Below, piece after piece: positions 11,159 to 25,700 of a stretch of 64,000 bases of DNA. The DNA is from Ascidia mentula (lineage: Eukaryota > Chordata > Ascidiacea > Phlebobranchia > Ascidiidae): contig OX387197.1 in NCBI GenBank assembly GCA_947561715.1, positions 12,707,001 through 12,771,000 of the forward strand, given 5' to 3'. The notes below the pieces were generated by a model, which saw only the letters and a program-made list of their open reading frames with translations, was not told the DNA's origin and did not search any database. The position numbers and the translations under genes are program-made. Position 1 is the stretch's first letter. Each line of letters opens with the position of its first letter.

Positions 11159-11358
11159 NNNNNNNNNNNNNNNNNNNNNNNNNNNNNNNNNNNNNNNNNN
11201 NNNNNNNNNNNNNNNNNNNNNNNNNNNNNNNNNNNNNNNNNNNNNNNNNNNNNNNNNNNNNNNNNNNNNNNNNNNNNNNNNNNNNNNNNNNNNNNNNNNN
11301 NNNNNNNNNNNNNNNNNNNNNNNNNNNNNNNNNNNNNNNNNNNNNNNNNNNNNNNNNN
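11159..11358. other. Assembly gap, 200 N
   Basis: Exactly 200 N interrupt the A6 part of one monomer: two A remain on the left (to 11158) and four on the right (from 11359), which together make the normal six. The left flank aligns to 18107 at offset 6949 and the right flank to 18108 at offset 6749, so the homologous copy runs straight through with no extra base. The same is true of a second copy at 57177/57178. A round 200 is a usual scaffolding placeholder, so the number of N is not a measured length. The real content is either nothing or a whole number of monomers in higher-order register. Confidence 0.97.
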
Positions 11359-14300
11359 AAAATATTTTTTTTCAGTACAAGCTTTATTATACAGTGGAAA
11401 ACGCTGATACTCCAGTATTGCGTTTGCGGTTGCACAACGTATGTAACTATGCGATTTCAGCACTTGTCCATTTTGCAGTATATGACTTTTCGATAAAAAA
11501 TATTTTTTTTCAGTACAAGCTTTATTATACAGTGGAAAACGCTGATACTCCAGTATTGCGTTTGCGGTTGCACAACGTATGTAACTATGCGATTTCAGCA
11601 CTTGTCCATTTTGCAGTATATGACTTTTCGATAAAAAATATTTTTTTTCAGTACAAGCTTTATTATACAGTGGAAAACGCTGATACTCCAGTATTGAGTT
11701 TGCGGTTGCACAACGTATGTAACTATGCGATTTCAGCACTTGTCCATTTTGCAGTATATGACTTTTCGATAAAAAATATTTTTTTTCAGTACAAGCTTTA
11801 TTATACAGTGGAAAACGCTGATACTCCAGTATTGAGTTTGCGGTTGCACAATGTATGTAACTATGCGCTTTCAGCACTTGTCCATTTTGCAGTATATGAC
11901 TTTTCGATAAAACATATTTTTTTTTCAGTACAAGCTTTATTATACAGTGGAAAACGCTGATACTCCAGTACTGAGTTTGCGGTTGCACAACGTATGTAAC
12001 TATGCGATTTCAGCACTTGTCCATTTTGCAGTATATGACTTTTCGATAAAAAATATTTTTTTTCAGTACAAGCTTTATTATACAGTGGAAAACGCTGATA
12101 CTCCAGTATTGCGTTTGCGGTTGCACAACGTATGTAACTATGCGCTTTCAGCACTTGTCCATTTTGCAGTATATGACTTTTCGATAAAAAATATTTTTTT
12201 TCAGTACAAGCTTTATTATACAGTGGAAAACGCTGATACTCCAGTACTAAGTTTGCGGTTGCACAACGTATGTAACTATGCGATTTCAGCACTTGTCCAT
12301 TTTGCAGTATATGACTTTTCGATAAAAAATATTTTTTTTCAGTACAAGCTTTATTATACAGTGGAAAACGCTGATACTCCAGTATTGAGTTTGCGGTTGC
12401 ACAACGTATGTAACAATGCGCTTTCAGCACTTGTCCATTTTGCAGTATATGACTTTTCGATAAAAAATATTTTTTTTCAGTACAAGCTTTATTATACAGT
12501 GGAAAACGCTGATACTCCAGTATTGCGTTTGCGGTTGCACAACGTATGTAACTATGCGATTTCAGCACTTGTCCATTTTGCAGTATATGACTTTTCGATA
12601 AAACATATTTTTTTTTCAGTACAAGCTTTATTATACAGTGGAAAACGCTGATACTCCAGTACTGAGTTTGCGGTTGCACAACGTATGTAACTATGCGATT
12701 TCAGCACTTGTCCATTTTGCAGTATATGACTTTTCGATAAAAATTTTTTTTTTTTTAGTACAAGCTTTATTATACAGTGGAAAACGCTGATACTCCAGTA
12801 CTAAGTTTGCGGTTGCACAACGTATGTAACTATGCGATTTCAGCACTTGTCCATTTTGCAGTATATGACTTTTCGATAAAACATATTTTTTTTTCAGTAC
12901 AAGCTTTATTATACAGTGGAAAACGCTGATACTCCAGTACTGAGTTTGCGGTTGCACAACGTATGTAACTATGCGATTTCAGCACTTGTCCATTTTGCAG
13001 TATATGACTTTTCGATAAAAATTTTTTTTTTTTTAGTACAAGCTTTATTATACAGTGGAAAACGCTGATACTCCAGTATTGAGTTTGCGGTTGCACAACG
13101 TATGTAACTATGCGATTTCAGCACTTGTCCATTTTGCAGTATATGACTTTTCGATAAAACATATTTTTTTTCAGTACAAGCTTTATTATACAGTGGAAAA
13201 CGCTGATACTCCAGTATTGCGTTTGCGGTTGCACAACGTATGTAACTATGCGATTTCAGCACTTGTCCATTTTGCAGTATATGACTTTTCGATAAAAAAT
13301 ATTTTTTTTCAGTACAAGCTTTATTATACAGTGGAAAACGCTGATACTCCAGTATTGCGTTTGCGGTTGCACAACGTATGTAACTATGCGCTTTCAGCAC
13401 TTGTCCATTTTGCAGTATATGACTTTTCGATAAAAAATATTTTTTTTCACTACAAGCTTTATTATACAGTGGAAAACGCTGATACTCCAGTATTGAGTTT
13501 GCGGTTGCACAACGTATGTAACTATGCGATTTCAGCACTTGTCCATTTTGCAGTACATGACTTTTCGATAAAAAATATTTTTTTTCAGTACAAGCTTTAT
13601 TATACAGTGGAAAACGCTGATACTCCAGTATTGAGTTTGCGGTTGCACAACGTATGTAACTATGCGATTTCAGCACTTGTCCATTTTGCAGTATATGACT
13701 TTTCGATAAAAAATATTTTTTTTCAGTACAAGCTTTATTATACAGTGGAAAACGCTGATACTCCAGTATTGAGTTTGCGGTTGCACAACGTATGTAACTA
13801 TGCGATTTCAGCACTTGTCCATTTTGCAGTATATGACTTTTCGATAAAAAATATTTTTTTTCAGTACAAGCTTTATTATACAGTGGAAAACGCTGATACT
13901 CCAGTATTGAGTTTGCGGTTGCACAACGTATGTAACTATGCGCTTTCAGCACTTGTCCATTTTGCAGTATATGACTTTTCGATAAAAAATATTTTTTTTC
14001 AGTACAAGCTTTATTATACAGTGGAAAACGCTGATACTCCAGTATTGAGTTTGCGGTTGCACAATGTATGTAACTATGCGCTTTCAGCACTTGTCCATTT
14101 TGCAGTACATAACTTTTCGATAAAAAATATTTTTTTTCAGTACAAGCTTTATTATACAGTGGAAAACGCTGATATTCCAGTACTGAGTTTGCGGTTGCAC
14201 AACGTATGTAACCATGAGATTTCAGCACTTGTCCATTTTGCAGCATACGACTTTTCGATAAAAAATATTTTTTTTCAGTACAAGCTTTATTATACAGTGG

Positions 14301-15539
14301 AAAACGCTGATACTCCAGTATTGCGTTTGCGGTTGCACAACGTATGTAACTATGCGCTTTCAGCACTTGTCCATTTTGCAGTATATGACTTTTCGACAAA
14401 AAATATTTTTTTTCAGTACAAGCTTTATTATACAGTGGAAAACGCTGATACTCCAGTATTGTGTTTGCGGTTGCACAACGTATGTAACTATGCGCTTTCA
14501 GCACTTGTCCATTTTGCAGTACATAACTTTTCGATAAAAAATATTTTTTTTCAGTACAAGCTTTATTATACAGTGGAAAACGCTGATACTCCAGTATTGC
14601 GTTTGCGGTTGCACAACGTATGTAACTATGCGATTTCAGCACTTGTCCATTTTGCAGTATATGACTTTTCGATAAAAAATATTTTTTTTCAGTACAAGCT
14701 TTATTATACAGTGGAAAACGCTGATACTCCAGTATTGCGTTTGCGGTTGCACAACGTATGTAACTATGCGATTTCAGCACTTGTCCATTTTGCAGTATAT
14801 GACTTTTCGATAAAAAATATTTTTTTTCAGTACAAGCTTTATTATACAGTGGAAAACGCTGATACTCCAGTATTGCGTTTGCGGTTGCACAACGTATGTA
14901 ACTATGCGATTTCAGCACTTGTCCATTTTGCAGTATATGACTTTTCGATAAAAAATATTTTTTTTCAGTACAAGCTTTATTATACAGTGGAAAACGCTGA
15001 TACTCCAGTATTGCGTTTGCGGTTGCACAACGTATGTAACTATGCGATTTCAGCACTTGTCCATTTTGCAGTATATGACTTTTCGATAAAAAATATTTTT
15101 TTTCAGTACAAGCTTTATTATACAGTGGAAAACGCTGATACTCCAGTATTGCGTTTGCGGTTGCACAACGTATGTAACTATGCGATTTCAGCACTTGTCC
15201 ATTTTGCAGTATATGACTTTTCGATAAAAAATATTTTTTTTCAGTACAAGCTTTATTATACAGTGGAAAACGCTGATACTCCAGTATTGCGTTTGCGGTT
15301 GCACAACGTATGTAACTATGCGCTTTCAGCACTTGTCCATTTTGCAGTATATGACTTTTCGATAAAAAATATTTTTTTTCAGTACAAGCTTTATTATACA
15401 GTGGAAAACGCTGATACTCCAGTATTGAGTTTGCGGTTGCACAACGTATGTAACTATGCGATTTCAGCACTTGTCCATTTTGCAGTATATGACTTTTCGA
15501 TAAAACATATTTTTTTTTCAGTACAAGCTTTATTATACA

Positions 15540-18500
15540 GTGGAAAACGCTGATACTCCAGTACTGAGTTTGCGGTTGCACAACGTATGTAACTATGCGA
15601 TTTCAGCACTTGTCCATTTTGCAGTATATGACTTTTCGATAAAAAACATTTTTTTTCAGTACAAGCTTTATTATACAGTGGAAAACGCTGATACTCCAGT
15701 ATTGCGTTTGCGGTTGCACAACGTATGTAACTATGCGCTTTCAGCACTTGTCCATTTTGCAGTATATGACTTTTCGATAAAAAATATTTTTTTTCAGTAC
15801 AAGCTTTATTATACAGTGGAAAACGCTGATACTCCAGTACTATGTAACTATGCGATTTCAGCACTTGTCCATTTTGCAGTATATGACTTTTCGATAAAAA
15901 ATATTTTTTTTCAGTACAAGCTTTATTATACAGTGGAAAACGCTGATACTCCAGTATTAAGTTTGCGGTTGCACAACGTATGTAACTATGCGATTTCAGC
16001 ACTTGTCCATTTTGCAGTATATGACTTTTCGATAAAAAATATTTTTTTTCAGTACAAGCTTTATTATACAGTGGAAAACGCTGATACTCCAGTATTGAGT
16101 TTGCGGTTGCACAACGTATGTAACTATGCGCTTTCAGCACTTGTCCATTTTGCAGTATATGACTTTTCGATAAAAAATATTTTTTTTCAGTACAAGCTTT
16201 ATTATACAGTGGAAAACGCTGATACTCCAGTATTGAGTTTGCGGTTGCACAATGTATGTAACTATGCGCTTTCAGCACTTGTCCATTTTGCAGTATATGA
16301 CTTTTCGATAAAACATATTTTTTTTTCAGTACAAGCTTTAATATACAGTGGAAAACGCTGATACTCCAGTACTGAGTTTGCGGTTGCACAACGTATGTAA
16401 CTATGCGATTTCAGCACTTGTCCATTTTGCAGTATATGACTTTTCGATAAAAAATATTTTTTTTCAGTACAAGCTTTATTATACAGTGGAAAACGCTGAT
16501 ACTCCAGTATTGCGTTTGCGGTTGCACAACGTTTGTAACTATGCGCTTTCAGCACTTGTCCATTTTGCAGTATATGACTTTTCGATAAAAATTATTTTTT
16601 TTCAGTACAAGCTTTATTATACAGTGGAAAACGCTGATACTCCAGTACTAAGTTTGCGGTTGCACAACGTATGTAACTATGCGATTTCAGCACTTGTCCA
16701 TTTTGCAGTATATGACTTTTCGATAAAAAATATTTTTTTTCAGTACAAGCTTTATTATACAGTGGAAAACGCTGATACTCCAGTATTGAGTTTGCGGTTG
16801 CACAACGTATGTAACTATGCGCTTTCAGCACTTGTCCATTTTGCAGTATATGACTTTTCGATAAAAAATATTTTTTTTCAGTACAAGCTTTATTATACAG
16901 TGGAAAACGATGATACTCCAGTATTGCGTTTGCGGTTGCACAACGTATGTAACTATGCGATTTCAGCACTTGTCCATATTGCAGTATATGACTTTTCGAT
17001 AAAACATATTTTTTTTTCAGTACAAGCTTTATTATACAGTGGAAAACGCTGATACTCCAGTACTGAGTTTGCGGTTGCACAACGTATGTAACTATGCGAT
17101 TTCAGCACTTGTCCATTTTGCAGTATATGACTTTTCGATAAAAAATATTTTTTTTCAGTACAAGCTTTATTATACAGTGGAAAACGCTGATACTCCAGTA
17201 TTGAGTTTGCGGTTGCACAACGTATGTAACTATGCGATTTCAGCACTTGTCCATTTTGCAGTATATGACTTTTCGATAAAACATATTTTTTTTCAGTACA
17301 AGCTTTATTATACAGTGGAAAACGCTGATACTCCAGTATTGCGTTTGCGGTTGCACAACGTATGTAACTATGCGATTTCAGCACTTGTCCATTTTGCAGT
17401 ATATGACTTTTCGATAAAAAATATTTTTTTTCAGTACAAGCTTTATTATACAGTGGAAAACGCTGATACTCCAGTATTGCGTTTGCGGTTGCACAACGTA
17501 TGTAACTATGCGCTTTCAGCACTTGTCCATTTTGCAGTATATGACTTTTCGATAAAAAATATTTTTTTTCAGTACAAGCTTTATTATACAGTGGAAAACG
17601 CTGATACTCCAGTATTGAGTTTGCGGTTGCACAACGTATGTAACTATGCGATTTCAGCACTTGTCCATTTTGCAGTACATGACTTTTCGATAAAAAATAT
17701 TTTTTTTCAGTACAAGCTTTATTATACAGTGGAAAACGCTGATACTCCAGTATTGAGTTTGCGGTTGCACAACGTATGTAACTATGCGATTTCAGCACTT
17801 GTCCATTTTGCAGTATATGACTTTTCGATAAAAAATATTTTTTTTCAGTACAAGCTTTATTATACAGTGGAAAACGCTGATACTCCAGTATTGAGTTTGC
17901 GGTTGCACAATGTATGTAACTATGCGCTTTCAGCACTTGTCCATTTTGCAGTACATAACTTTTCGATAAAAAATATTTTTTTTCAGTACAAGCTTTATTA
18001 TACAGTGGAAAACGCTGATACTCCAGTACTGAGTTTGCGGTTGCACAACGTATGTAACCATGAGATTTCAGCACTTGTCCATTTTGCAGCATACGACTTT
18101 TCGATAAAAAATATTTTTTTTCAGTACAAGCTTTATTATACAGTGGAAAACGCTGATACTCCAGTATTGCGTTTGCGGTTGCACAACGTATGTAACTATG
18201 CGATTTCAGCACTTGTCCATTTTGCAGTATATGACTTTTCGATAAAAAATATTTTTTTTCAGTACAAGCTTTATTATACAGTGGAAAACGCTGATACTCC
18301 AGTATTGCGTTTGCGGTTGCACAACGTATGTAACTATGCGATTTCAGCACTTGTCCATTTTGCAGTATATGACTTTTCGATAAAAAATATTTTTTTTCAG
18401 TACAAGCTTTATTATACAGTGGAAAACGCTGATACTCCAGTATTGAGTTTGCGGTTGCACAACGTATGTAACTATGCGATTTCAGCACTTGTCCATTTTG

Positions 18501-21500
18501 CAGTATATGACTTTTCGATAAAAAATATTTTTTTTCAGTACAAGCTTTATTATACAGTGGAAAACGCTGATACTCCAGTATTGAGTTTGCGGTTGCACAA
18601 TGTATGTAACTATGCGCTTTCAGCACTTGTCCATTTTGCAGTATATGACTTTTCGATAAAACATATTTTTTTTTCAGTACAAGCTTTATTATACAGTGGA
18701 AAACGCTGATACTCCAGTACTGAGTTTGCGGTTGCACAACGTATGTAACTATGCGATTTCAGCACTTGTCCATTTTGCAGTATATGACTTTTCGATAAAA
18801 AATATTTTTTTTCAGTACAAGCTTTATTATACAGTGGAAAACGCTGATACTCCAGTATTGCGTTTGCGGTTGCACAACGTATGTAACTATGCGCTTTCAG
18901 CACTTGTCCATTTTGCAGTATATGACTTTTCGATAAAAAATATTTTTTTTCAGTACAAGCTTTATTATACAGTGGAAAACGCTGATACTCCAGTACTAAG
19001 TTTGCGGTTGCACAACGTATGTAACTATGCGATTTCAGCACTTGTCCATTTTGCAGTATATGACTTTTCGATAAAAAATATTTTTTTTCAGTACAAGCTT
19101 TATTATACAGTGGAAAACGCTGATACTCCAGTATTGAGTTTGCGGTTGCACAACGTATGTAACAATGCGCTTTCAGCACTTGTCCATTTTGCAGTATATG
19201 ACTTTTCGATAAAAAATATTTTTTTTCAGTACAAGCTTTATTATACAGTGGAAAACGCTGATACTCCAGTATTGCGTTTGCGGTTGCACAACGTATGTAA
19301 CTATGCGATTTCAGCACTTGTCCATTTTGCAGTATATGACTTTTCGATAAAACATATTTTTTTTTCAGTACAAGCTTTATTATACAGTGGAAAACGCTGA
19401 TACTCCAGTACTGAGTTTGCGGTTGCACAACGTATGTAACTATGCGATTTCAGCACTTGTCCATTTTGCAGTATATGACTTTTCGATAAAAATTTTTTTT
19501 TTTTTAGTACAAGCTTTATTATACAGTGGAAAACGCTGATACTCCAGTACTAAGTTTGCGGTTGCACAACGTATGTAACTATGCGATTTCAGCACTTGTC
19601 CATTTTGCAGTATATGACTTTTCGATAAAACATATTTTTTTTTCAGTACAAGCTTTATTATACAGTGGAAAACGCTGATACTCCAGTACTGAGTTTGCGG
19701 TTGCACAACGTATGTAACTATGCGATTTCAGCACTTGTCCATTTTGCAGTATATGACTTTTCGATAAAAATTTTTTTTTTTTTAGTACAAGCTTTATTAT
19801 ACAGTGGAAAACGCTGATACTCCAGTACTAAGTTTGCGGTTGCACAACGTATGTAACTATGCGATTTCAGCACTTGTCCATTTTGCAGTATATGACTTTT
19901 CGATAAAAAATATTTTTTTTCAGTACAAGCTTTATTATACAGTGGAAAACGCTGATACTCCAGTATTGAGTTTGCGGTTGCACAACGTATGTAACTATGC
20001 GATTTCAGCACTTGTCCATTTTGCAGTATATGACTTTTCGATAAAACATATTTTTTTTCAGTACAAGCTTTATTATACAGTGGAAAACGCTGATACTCCA
20101 GTATTGCGTTTGCGGTTGCACAACGTATGTAACTATGCGATTTCAGCACTTGTCCATTTTGCAGTATATGACTTTTCGATAAAAAATATTTTTTTTCAGT
20201 ACAAGCTTTATTATACAGTGGAAAACGCTGATACTCCAGTATTGCGTTTGCGGTTGCACAACGTATGTAACTATGCGCTTTCAGCACTTGTCCATTTTGC
20301 AGTATATGACTTTTCGATAAAAAATATTTTTTTTCACTACAAGCTTTATTATACAGTGGAAAACGCTGATACTCCAGTATTGAGTTTGCGGTTGCACAAC
20401 GTATGTAACTATGCGATTTCAGCACTTGTCCATTTTGCAGTACATGACTTTTCGATAAAAAATATTTTTTTTCAGTACAAGCTTTATTATACAGTGGAAA
20501 ACGCTGATACTCCAGTATTGAGTTTGCGGTTGCACAACGTATGTAACTATGCGATTTCAGCACTTGTCCATTTTGCAGTATATGACTTTTCGATAAAAAA
20601 TATTTTTTTTCAGTACAAGCTTTATTATACAGTGGAAAACGCTGATACTCCAGTATTGAGTTTGCGGTTGCACAACGTATGTAACTATGCGATTTCAGCA
20701 CTTGTCCATTTTGCAGTATATGACTTTTCGATAAAAAATATTTTTTTTCAGTACAAGCTTTATTATACAGTGGAAAACGCTGATACTCCAGTATTGAGTT
20801 TGCGGTTGCACAACGTATGTAACTATGCGCTTTCAGCACTTGTCCATTTTGCAGTATATGACTTTTCGATAAAAAATATTTTTTTTCAGTACAAGCTTTA
20901 TTATACAGTGGAAAACGCTGATACTCCAGTATTGAGTTTGCGGTTGCACAATGTATGTAACTATGCGCTTTCAGCACTTGTCCATTTTGCAGTACATAAC
21001 TTTTCGATAAAAAATATTTTTTTTCAGTACAAGCTTTATTATACAGTGGAAAACGCTGATATTCCAGTACTGAGTTTGCGGTTGCACAACGTATGTAACC
21101 ATGAGATTTCAGCACTTGTCCATTTTGCAGCATACGACTTTTCGATAAAAAATATTTTTTTTCAGTACAAGCTTTATTATACAGTGGAAAACGCTGATAC
21201 TCCAGTATTGCGTTTGCGGTTGCACAACGTATGTAACTATGCGCTTTCAGCACTTGTCCATTTTGCAGTATATGACTTTTCGACAAAAAATATTTTTTTT
21301 CAGTACAAGCTTTATTATACAGTGGAAAACGCTGATACTCCAGTATTGTGTTTGCGGTTGCACAACGTATGTAACTATGCGCTTTCAGCACTTGTCCATT
21401 TTGCAGTACATAACTTTTCGATAAAAAATATTTTTTTTCAGTACAAGCTTTATTATACAGTGGAAAACGCTGATACTCCAGTATTGCGTTTGCGGTTGCA

Positions 21501-22150
21501 CAACGTATGTAACTATGCGATTTCAGCACTTGTCCATTTTGCAGTATATGACTTTTCGATAAAAAATATTTTTTTTCAGTACAAGCTTTATTATACAGTG
21601 GAAAACGCTGATACTCCAGTATTGCGTTTGCGGTTGCACAACGTATGTAACTATGCGATTTCAGCACTTGTCCATTTTGCAGTATATGACTTTTCGATAA
21701 AAAATATTTTTTTTCAGTACAAGCTTTATTATACAGTGGAAAACGCTGATACTCCAGTATTGCGTTTGCGGTTGCACAACGTATGTAACTATGCGATTTC
21801 AGCACTTGTCCATTTTGCAGTATATGACTTTTCGATAAAAAATATTTTTTTTCAGTACAAGCTTTATTATACAGTGGAAAAAGCTGATACTCCAGTATTG
21901 CGTTTGCGGTTGCACAACGTATGTAACTATGCGCTTTCAGCACTTGTCCATTTTGCAGTATATGACTTTTCGATAAAAAATATTTTTTTTCAGTACAAGC
22001 TTTATTATACAGTGGAAAACGCTGATACTCCAGTACTGAGTTTGCGGTTGCACAACGTATGTAACTATGCGATTTCAGCACTTGTCCATTTTGCAGTATA
22101 TGACTTTTCGATAAAACATATTTTTTTTTCAGTACAAGCTTTATTATACA
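15540..22150 (+). repeat. Higher-order cycle III (cleanest complete cycle)
   Basis: This cycle of 6611 bases repeats cycle II monomer by monomer: cassette with one 117-bp monomer (15540-16361), five monomers (16348-17052), twelve-monomer run (17039-18709), five monomers (18696-19400), two A5T13 monomers (19493, 19772) and a 17-monomer run (19804-22164). It keeps rare marks of cycle II such as GTTTGT (16531), GAAAACGATG (near 16905) and CCATATTGC (near 16976), so the two cycles share a recent ancestor. Differences visible by eye include TTTAATATAC at 16340, three instead of five attgcg/gcga monomers, and GGAAAAAGC near 21880, which cycle II lacks. Confidence 0.85.
15773..15889 (+). repeat. 117-bp short monomer 3
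   Basis: Same junction, at 15834-15848; position equivalent to copy 2 at offset 6949. Confidence 0.96.
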
Positions 22151-22383
22151 GTGGAAAACGCTGATACTCCAGTACTGAGTTTGCGGTTGCACAACGTATG
22201 TAACTATGCGATTTCAGCACTTGTCCATTTTGCAGTATATGACTTTTCGATAAAAAATATTTTTTTTCAGTACAAGCTTTATTATACAGTGGAAAACGCT
22301 GATACTCCAGTATTGCGTTTGCGGTTGCACAACGTATGTAACTATGCGCTTTCAGCACTTGTCCATTTTGCAGTATATGACTT

Positions 22384-22500
22384 TTCGATAAAAAATATTT
22401 TTTTTCAGTACAAGCTTTATTATACAGTGGAAAACGCTGATACTCCAGTACTATGTAACTATGCGATTTCAGCACTTGTCCATTTTGCAGTATATGACTT
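22384..22500 (+). repeat. 117-bp short monomer 4
   Basis: First of a pair separated by one attgcg/gcgc monomer; here it is followed by attgcg rather than attaag. Confidence 0.96.
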
Positions 22501-22638
22501 TTCGATAAAAAATATTTTTTTTCAGTACAAGCTTTATTATACAGTGGAAAACGCTGATACTCCAGTATTGCGTTTGCGGTTGCACAACGTATGTAACTAT
22601 GCGCTTTCAGCACTTGTCCATTTTGCAGTATATGACTT

Positions 22639-22755
22639 TTCGATAAAAAATATTTTTTTTCAGTACAAGCTTTATTATACAGTGGAAAACGCTGATACTC
22701 CAGTACTATGTAACTATGCGATTTCAGCACTTGTCCATTTTGCAGTATATGACTT
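22639..22755 (+). repeat. 117-bp short monomer 5
   Basis: Second of the pair; spacing from copy 4 is 255 bases (117 plus 138), so the amplified unit is a short-long dimer. Confidence 0.96.
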
Positions 22756-25700
22756 TTCGATAAAAAATATTTTTTTTCAGTACAAGCTTTATTATACAGT
22801 GGAAAACGCTGATACTCCAGTATTAAGTTTGCGGTTGCACAACGTATGTAACTATGCGATTTCAGCACTTGTCCATTTTGCAGTATATGACTTTTCGATA
22901 AAAAATATTTTTTTTCAGTACAAGCTTTATTATACAGTGGAAAACGCTGATACTCCAGTATTGAGTTTGCGGTTGCACAACGTATGTAACTATGCGCTTT
23001 CAGCACTTGTCCATTTTGCAGTATATGACTTTTCGATAAAAAATATTTTTTTTCAGTACAAGCTTTATTATACAGTGGAAAACGCTGATACTCCAGTATT
23101 GAGTTTGCGGTTGCACAACGTATGTAACTATGCGCTTTCAGCACTTGTCCATTTTGCAGTATATGACTTTTCGATAAAACATATTTTTTTTTCAGTACAA
23201 GCTTTATTATACAGTGGAAAACGCTGATACTCCAGTACTGAGTTTGCGGTTGCACAACGTATGTAACTATGCGATTTCAGCACTTGTCCATTTTGCAGTA
23301 TATGACTTTTCGATAAAAAATATTTTTTTTCAGTACAAGCTTTATTATACAGTGGAAAACGCTGATACTCCAGTATTGCGTTTGCGGTTGCACAACGTAT
23401 GTAACTATGCGCTTTCAGCACTTGTCCATTTTGCAGTATATGACTTTTCGATAAAAATTATTTTTTTTCAGTACAAGCTTTATTATACAGTGGAAAACGC
23501 TGATACTCCAGTACTAAGTTTGCGGTTGCACAACGTATGTAACTATGCGATTTCAGCACTTGTCCATTTTGCAGTATATGACTTTTCGATAAAAAATATT
23601 TTTTTTCAGTACAAGCTTTATTATACAGTGGAAAACGCTGATACTCCAGTATTGAGTTTGCGGTTGCACAACGTATGTAACTATGCGATTTCAGCACTTG
23701 TCCATTTTGCAGTATATGACTTTTCGATAAAACATATTTTTTTTTCAGTACAAGCTTTATTATACAGTGGAAAACGCTGATACTCCAGTACTGAGTTTGC
23801 GGTTGCACAACGTATGTAACTATGCGATTTCAGCACTTGTCCATTTTGCAGTATATGACTTTTCGATAAAAATTTTTTTTTTTTTAGTACAAGCTTTATT
23901 ATACAGTGGAAAACGCTGATACTCCAGTACTAAGTTTGCGGTTGCACAACGTATGTAACTATGCGATTTCAGCACTTGTCCATTTTGCAGTATATGACTT
24001 TTCGATAAAAAATATTTTTTTTCAGTACAAGCTTTATTATACAGTGGAAAACGCTGATACTCCAGTATTGAGTTTGCGGTTGCACAACGTATGTAACTAT
24101 GCGATTTCAGCACTTGTCCATTTTGCAGTATATGACTTTTCGATAAAACATATTTTTTTTCAGTACAAGCTTTATTATACAGTGGAAAACGCTGATACTC
24201 CAGTACTGAGTTTGCGGTTGCACAACGTATGTAACTATGCGATTTCAGCACTTGTCCATTTTGCAGTATATGACTTTTCGATAAAAAATATTTTTTTTCA
24301 GTACAAGCTTTATTATACAGTGGAAAACGCTGATACTCCAGTATTGAGTTTGCGGTTGCACAACGTATGTAACTATGCGATTTCAGCACTTGTCCATTTT
24401 GCAGTATATGACTTTTCGATAAAAAATATTTTTTTTCAGTACAAGCTTTATTATACTGTGGAAAACGCTGATACTCCAGTACTGAGTTTGCGGTTGCACA
24501 ACGTATGTAACCATGAGATTTCAGCACTTGTCCATTTTGCAGCATACGACTTTTCGATAAAAAATATTTTTTTTCAGTACAAGCTTTATTATACAGTGGA
24601 AAACGCTGATACTCCAGTATTGCGTTTGCGGTTGCACAACGTATGTAACTATGCGATTTCAGCACTTGTCCATTTTGCAGTATATGACTTTTCGATAAAA
24701 AATATTTTTTTTCAGTACAAGCTTTATTATACAGTGGAAAACGCTGATACTCCAGTATTGCGTTTGCGGTTGCACAACGTATGTAACTATGCGATTTCAG
24801 CACTTGTCCATTTTGCAGTATATGACTTTTCGATAAAAAATATTTTTTTTCAGTACAAGCTTTATTATACAGTGGAAAACGCTGATACTCCAGTATTGAG
24901 TTTGCGGTTGCACAACGTATGTAACTATGCGATTTCAGCACTTGTCCATTTTGCAGTATATGACTTTTCGATAAAAAATATTTTTTTTCAGTACAAGCTT
25001 TATTATACAGTGGAAAACGCTGATACTCCAGTATTGAGTTTGCGGTTGCACAACGTATGTAACTATGCGCTTTCAGCACTTGTCCATTTTGCAGTATATG
25101 ACTTTTCGATAAAAAATATTTTTTCTCAGTACAAGCTTTATTATACAGTGGAAAACGCTGATACTCCAGTATTGAGTTTGCGGTTGCACAATGTATGTAA
25201 CTATGCGCTTTCAGCACTTGTCCATTTTGCAGTATATGACTTTTCGATAAAACATATTTTTTTTTCAGTACAAGCTTTATTATACAGTGGAAAACGCTGA
25301 TACTCCAGTACTGAGTTTGCGGTTGCACAACGTATGTAACTATGCGATTTCAGCACTTGTCCATTTTGCAGTATATGACTTTTCGATAAAAAATATTTTT
25401 TTTCAGTACAAGCTTTATTATACAGTGGAAAACGCTGATACTCCAGTATTGCGTTTGCGGTTGCACAACGTATGTAACTATGCGCTTTCAGCATTTGTCC
25501 ATTTTGCAGTATATGACTTTTCGATAAAAAATATTTTTTTTCAGTACAAGCTTTATTATACAGTGGAAAACGCTGATACTCCAGTACTAAGTTTGCGGTT
25601 GCACAACGTATGTAACTATGCGATTTCAGCACTTGTCCATTTTGCAGTATATGACTTTTCGATAAAAAATATTTTTTTTCAGTACAAGCTTTATTATACA

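Larger units (their letters stand above)
8591..15539 (+). repeat. Higher-order cycle II (contains the N gap)
   Basis: Cassette with one 117-bp monomer (8591-9412); five monomers with AAAAATTAT near 9640, GTTTGT in place of GTATGT at 9582 and CCATATTGC near 10027; a run to 11960 broken by the N gap; five monomers (11947-12651); two A5T13 monomers (12742, 13020); and an 18-monomer run (13055-15553). In the last run the actaag monomer that normally follows the second A5T13 is missing, and there are five consecutive attgcg/gcga monomers where cycle III has three. Private marks such as GATATTCC (14171) and CGACAAAA (14395) recur in cycles III, IV and VIII. Excluding N the cycle is 6749 bases. Confidence 0.85.

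Noticed and set aside
11107..11435. Open frames reading through the N run
   Set aside because: They contain unknown residues and only continue because N gives no stop; the gap length is a placeholder.
14352..14537. Recurrent 61-codon frame in a third plus-strand frame (also at 21239, 28106, 33771, 50106, 60168 and 62238)
   Set aside because: It appears only where CGATAAAA is changed to CGACAAAA, which removes the stop otherwise present in that frame; it is a by-product of a shared point variant.
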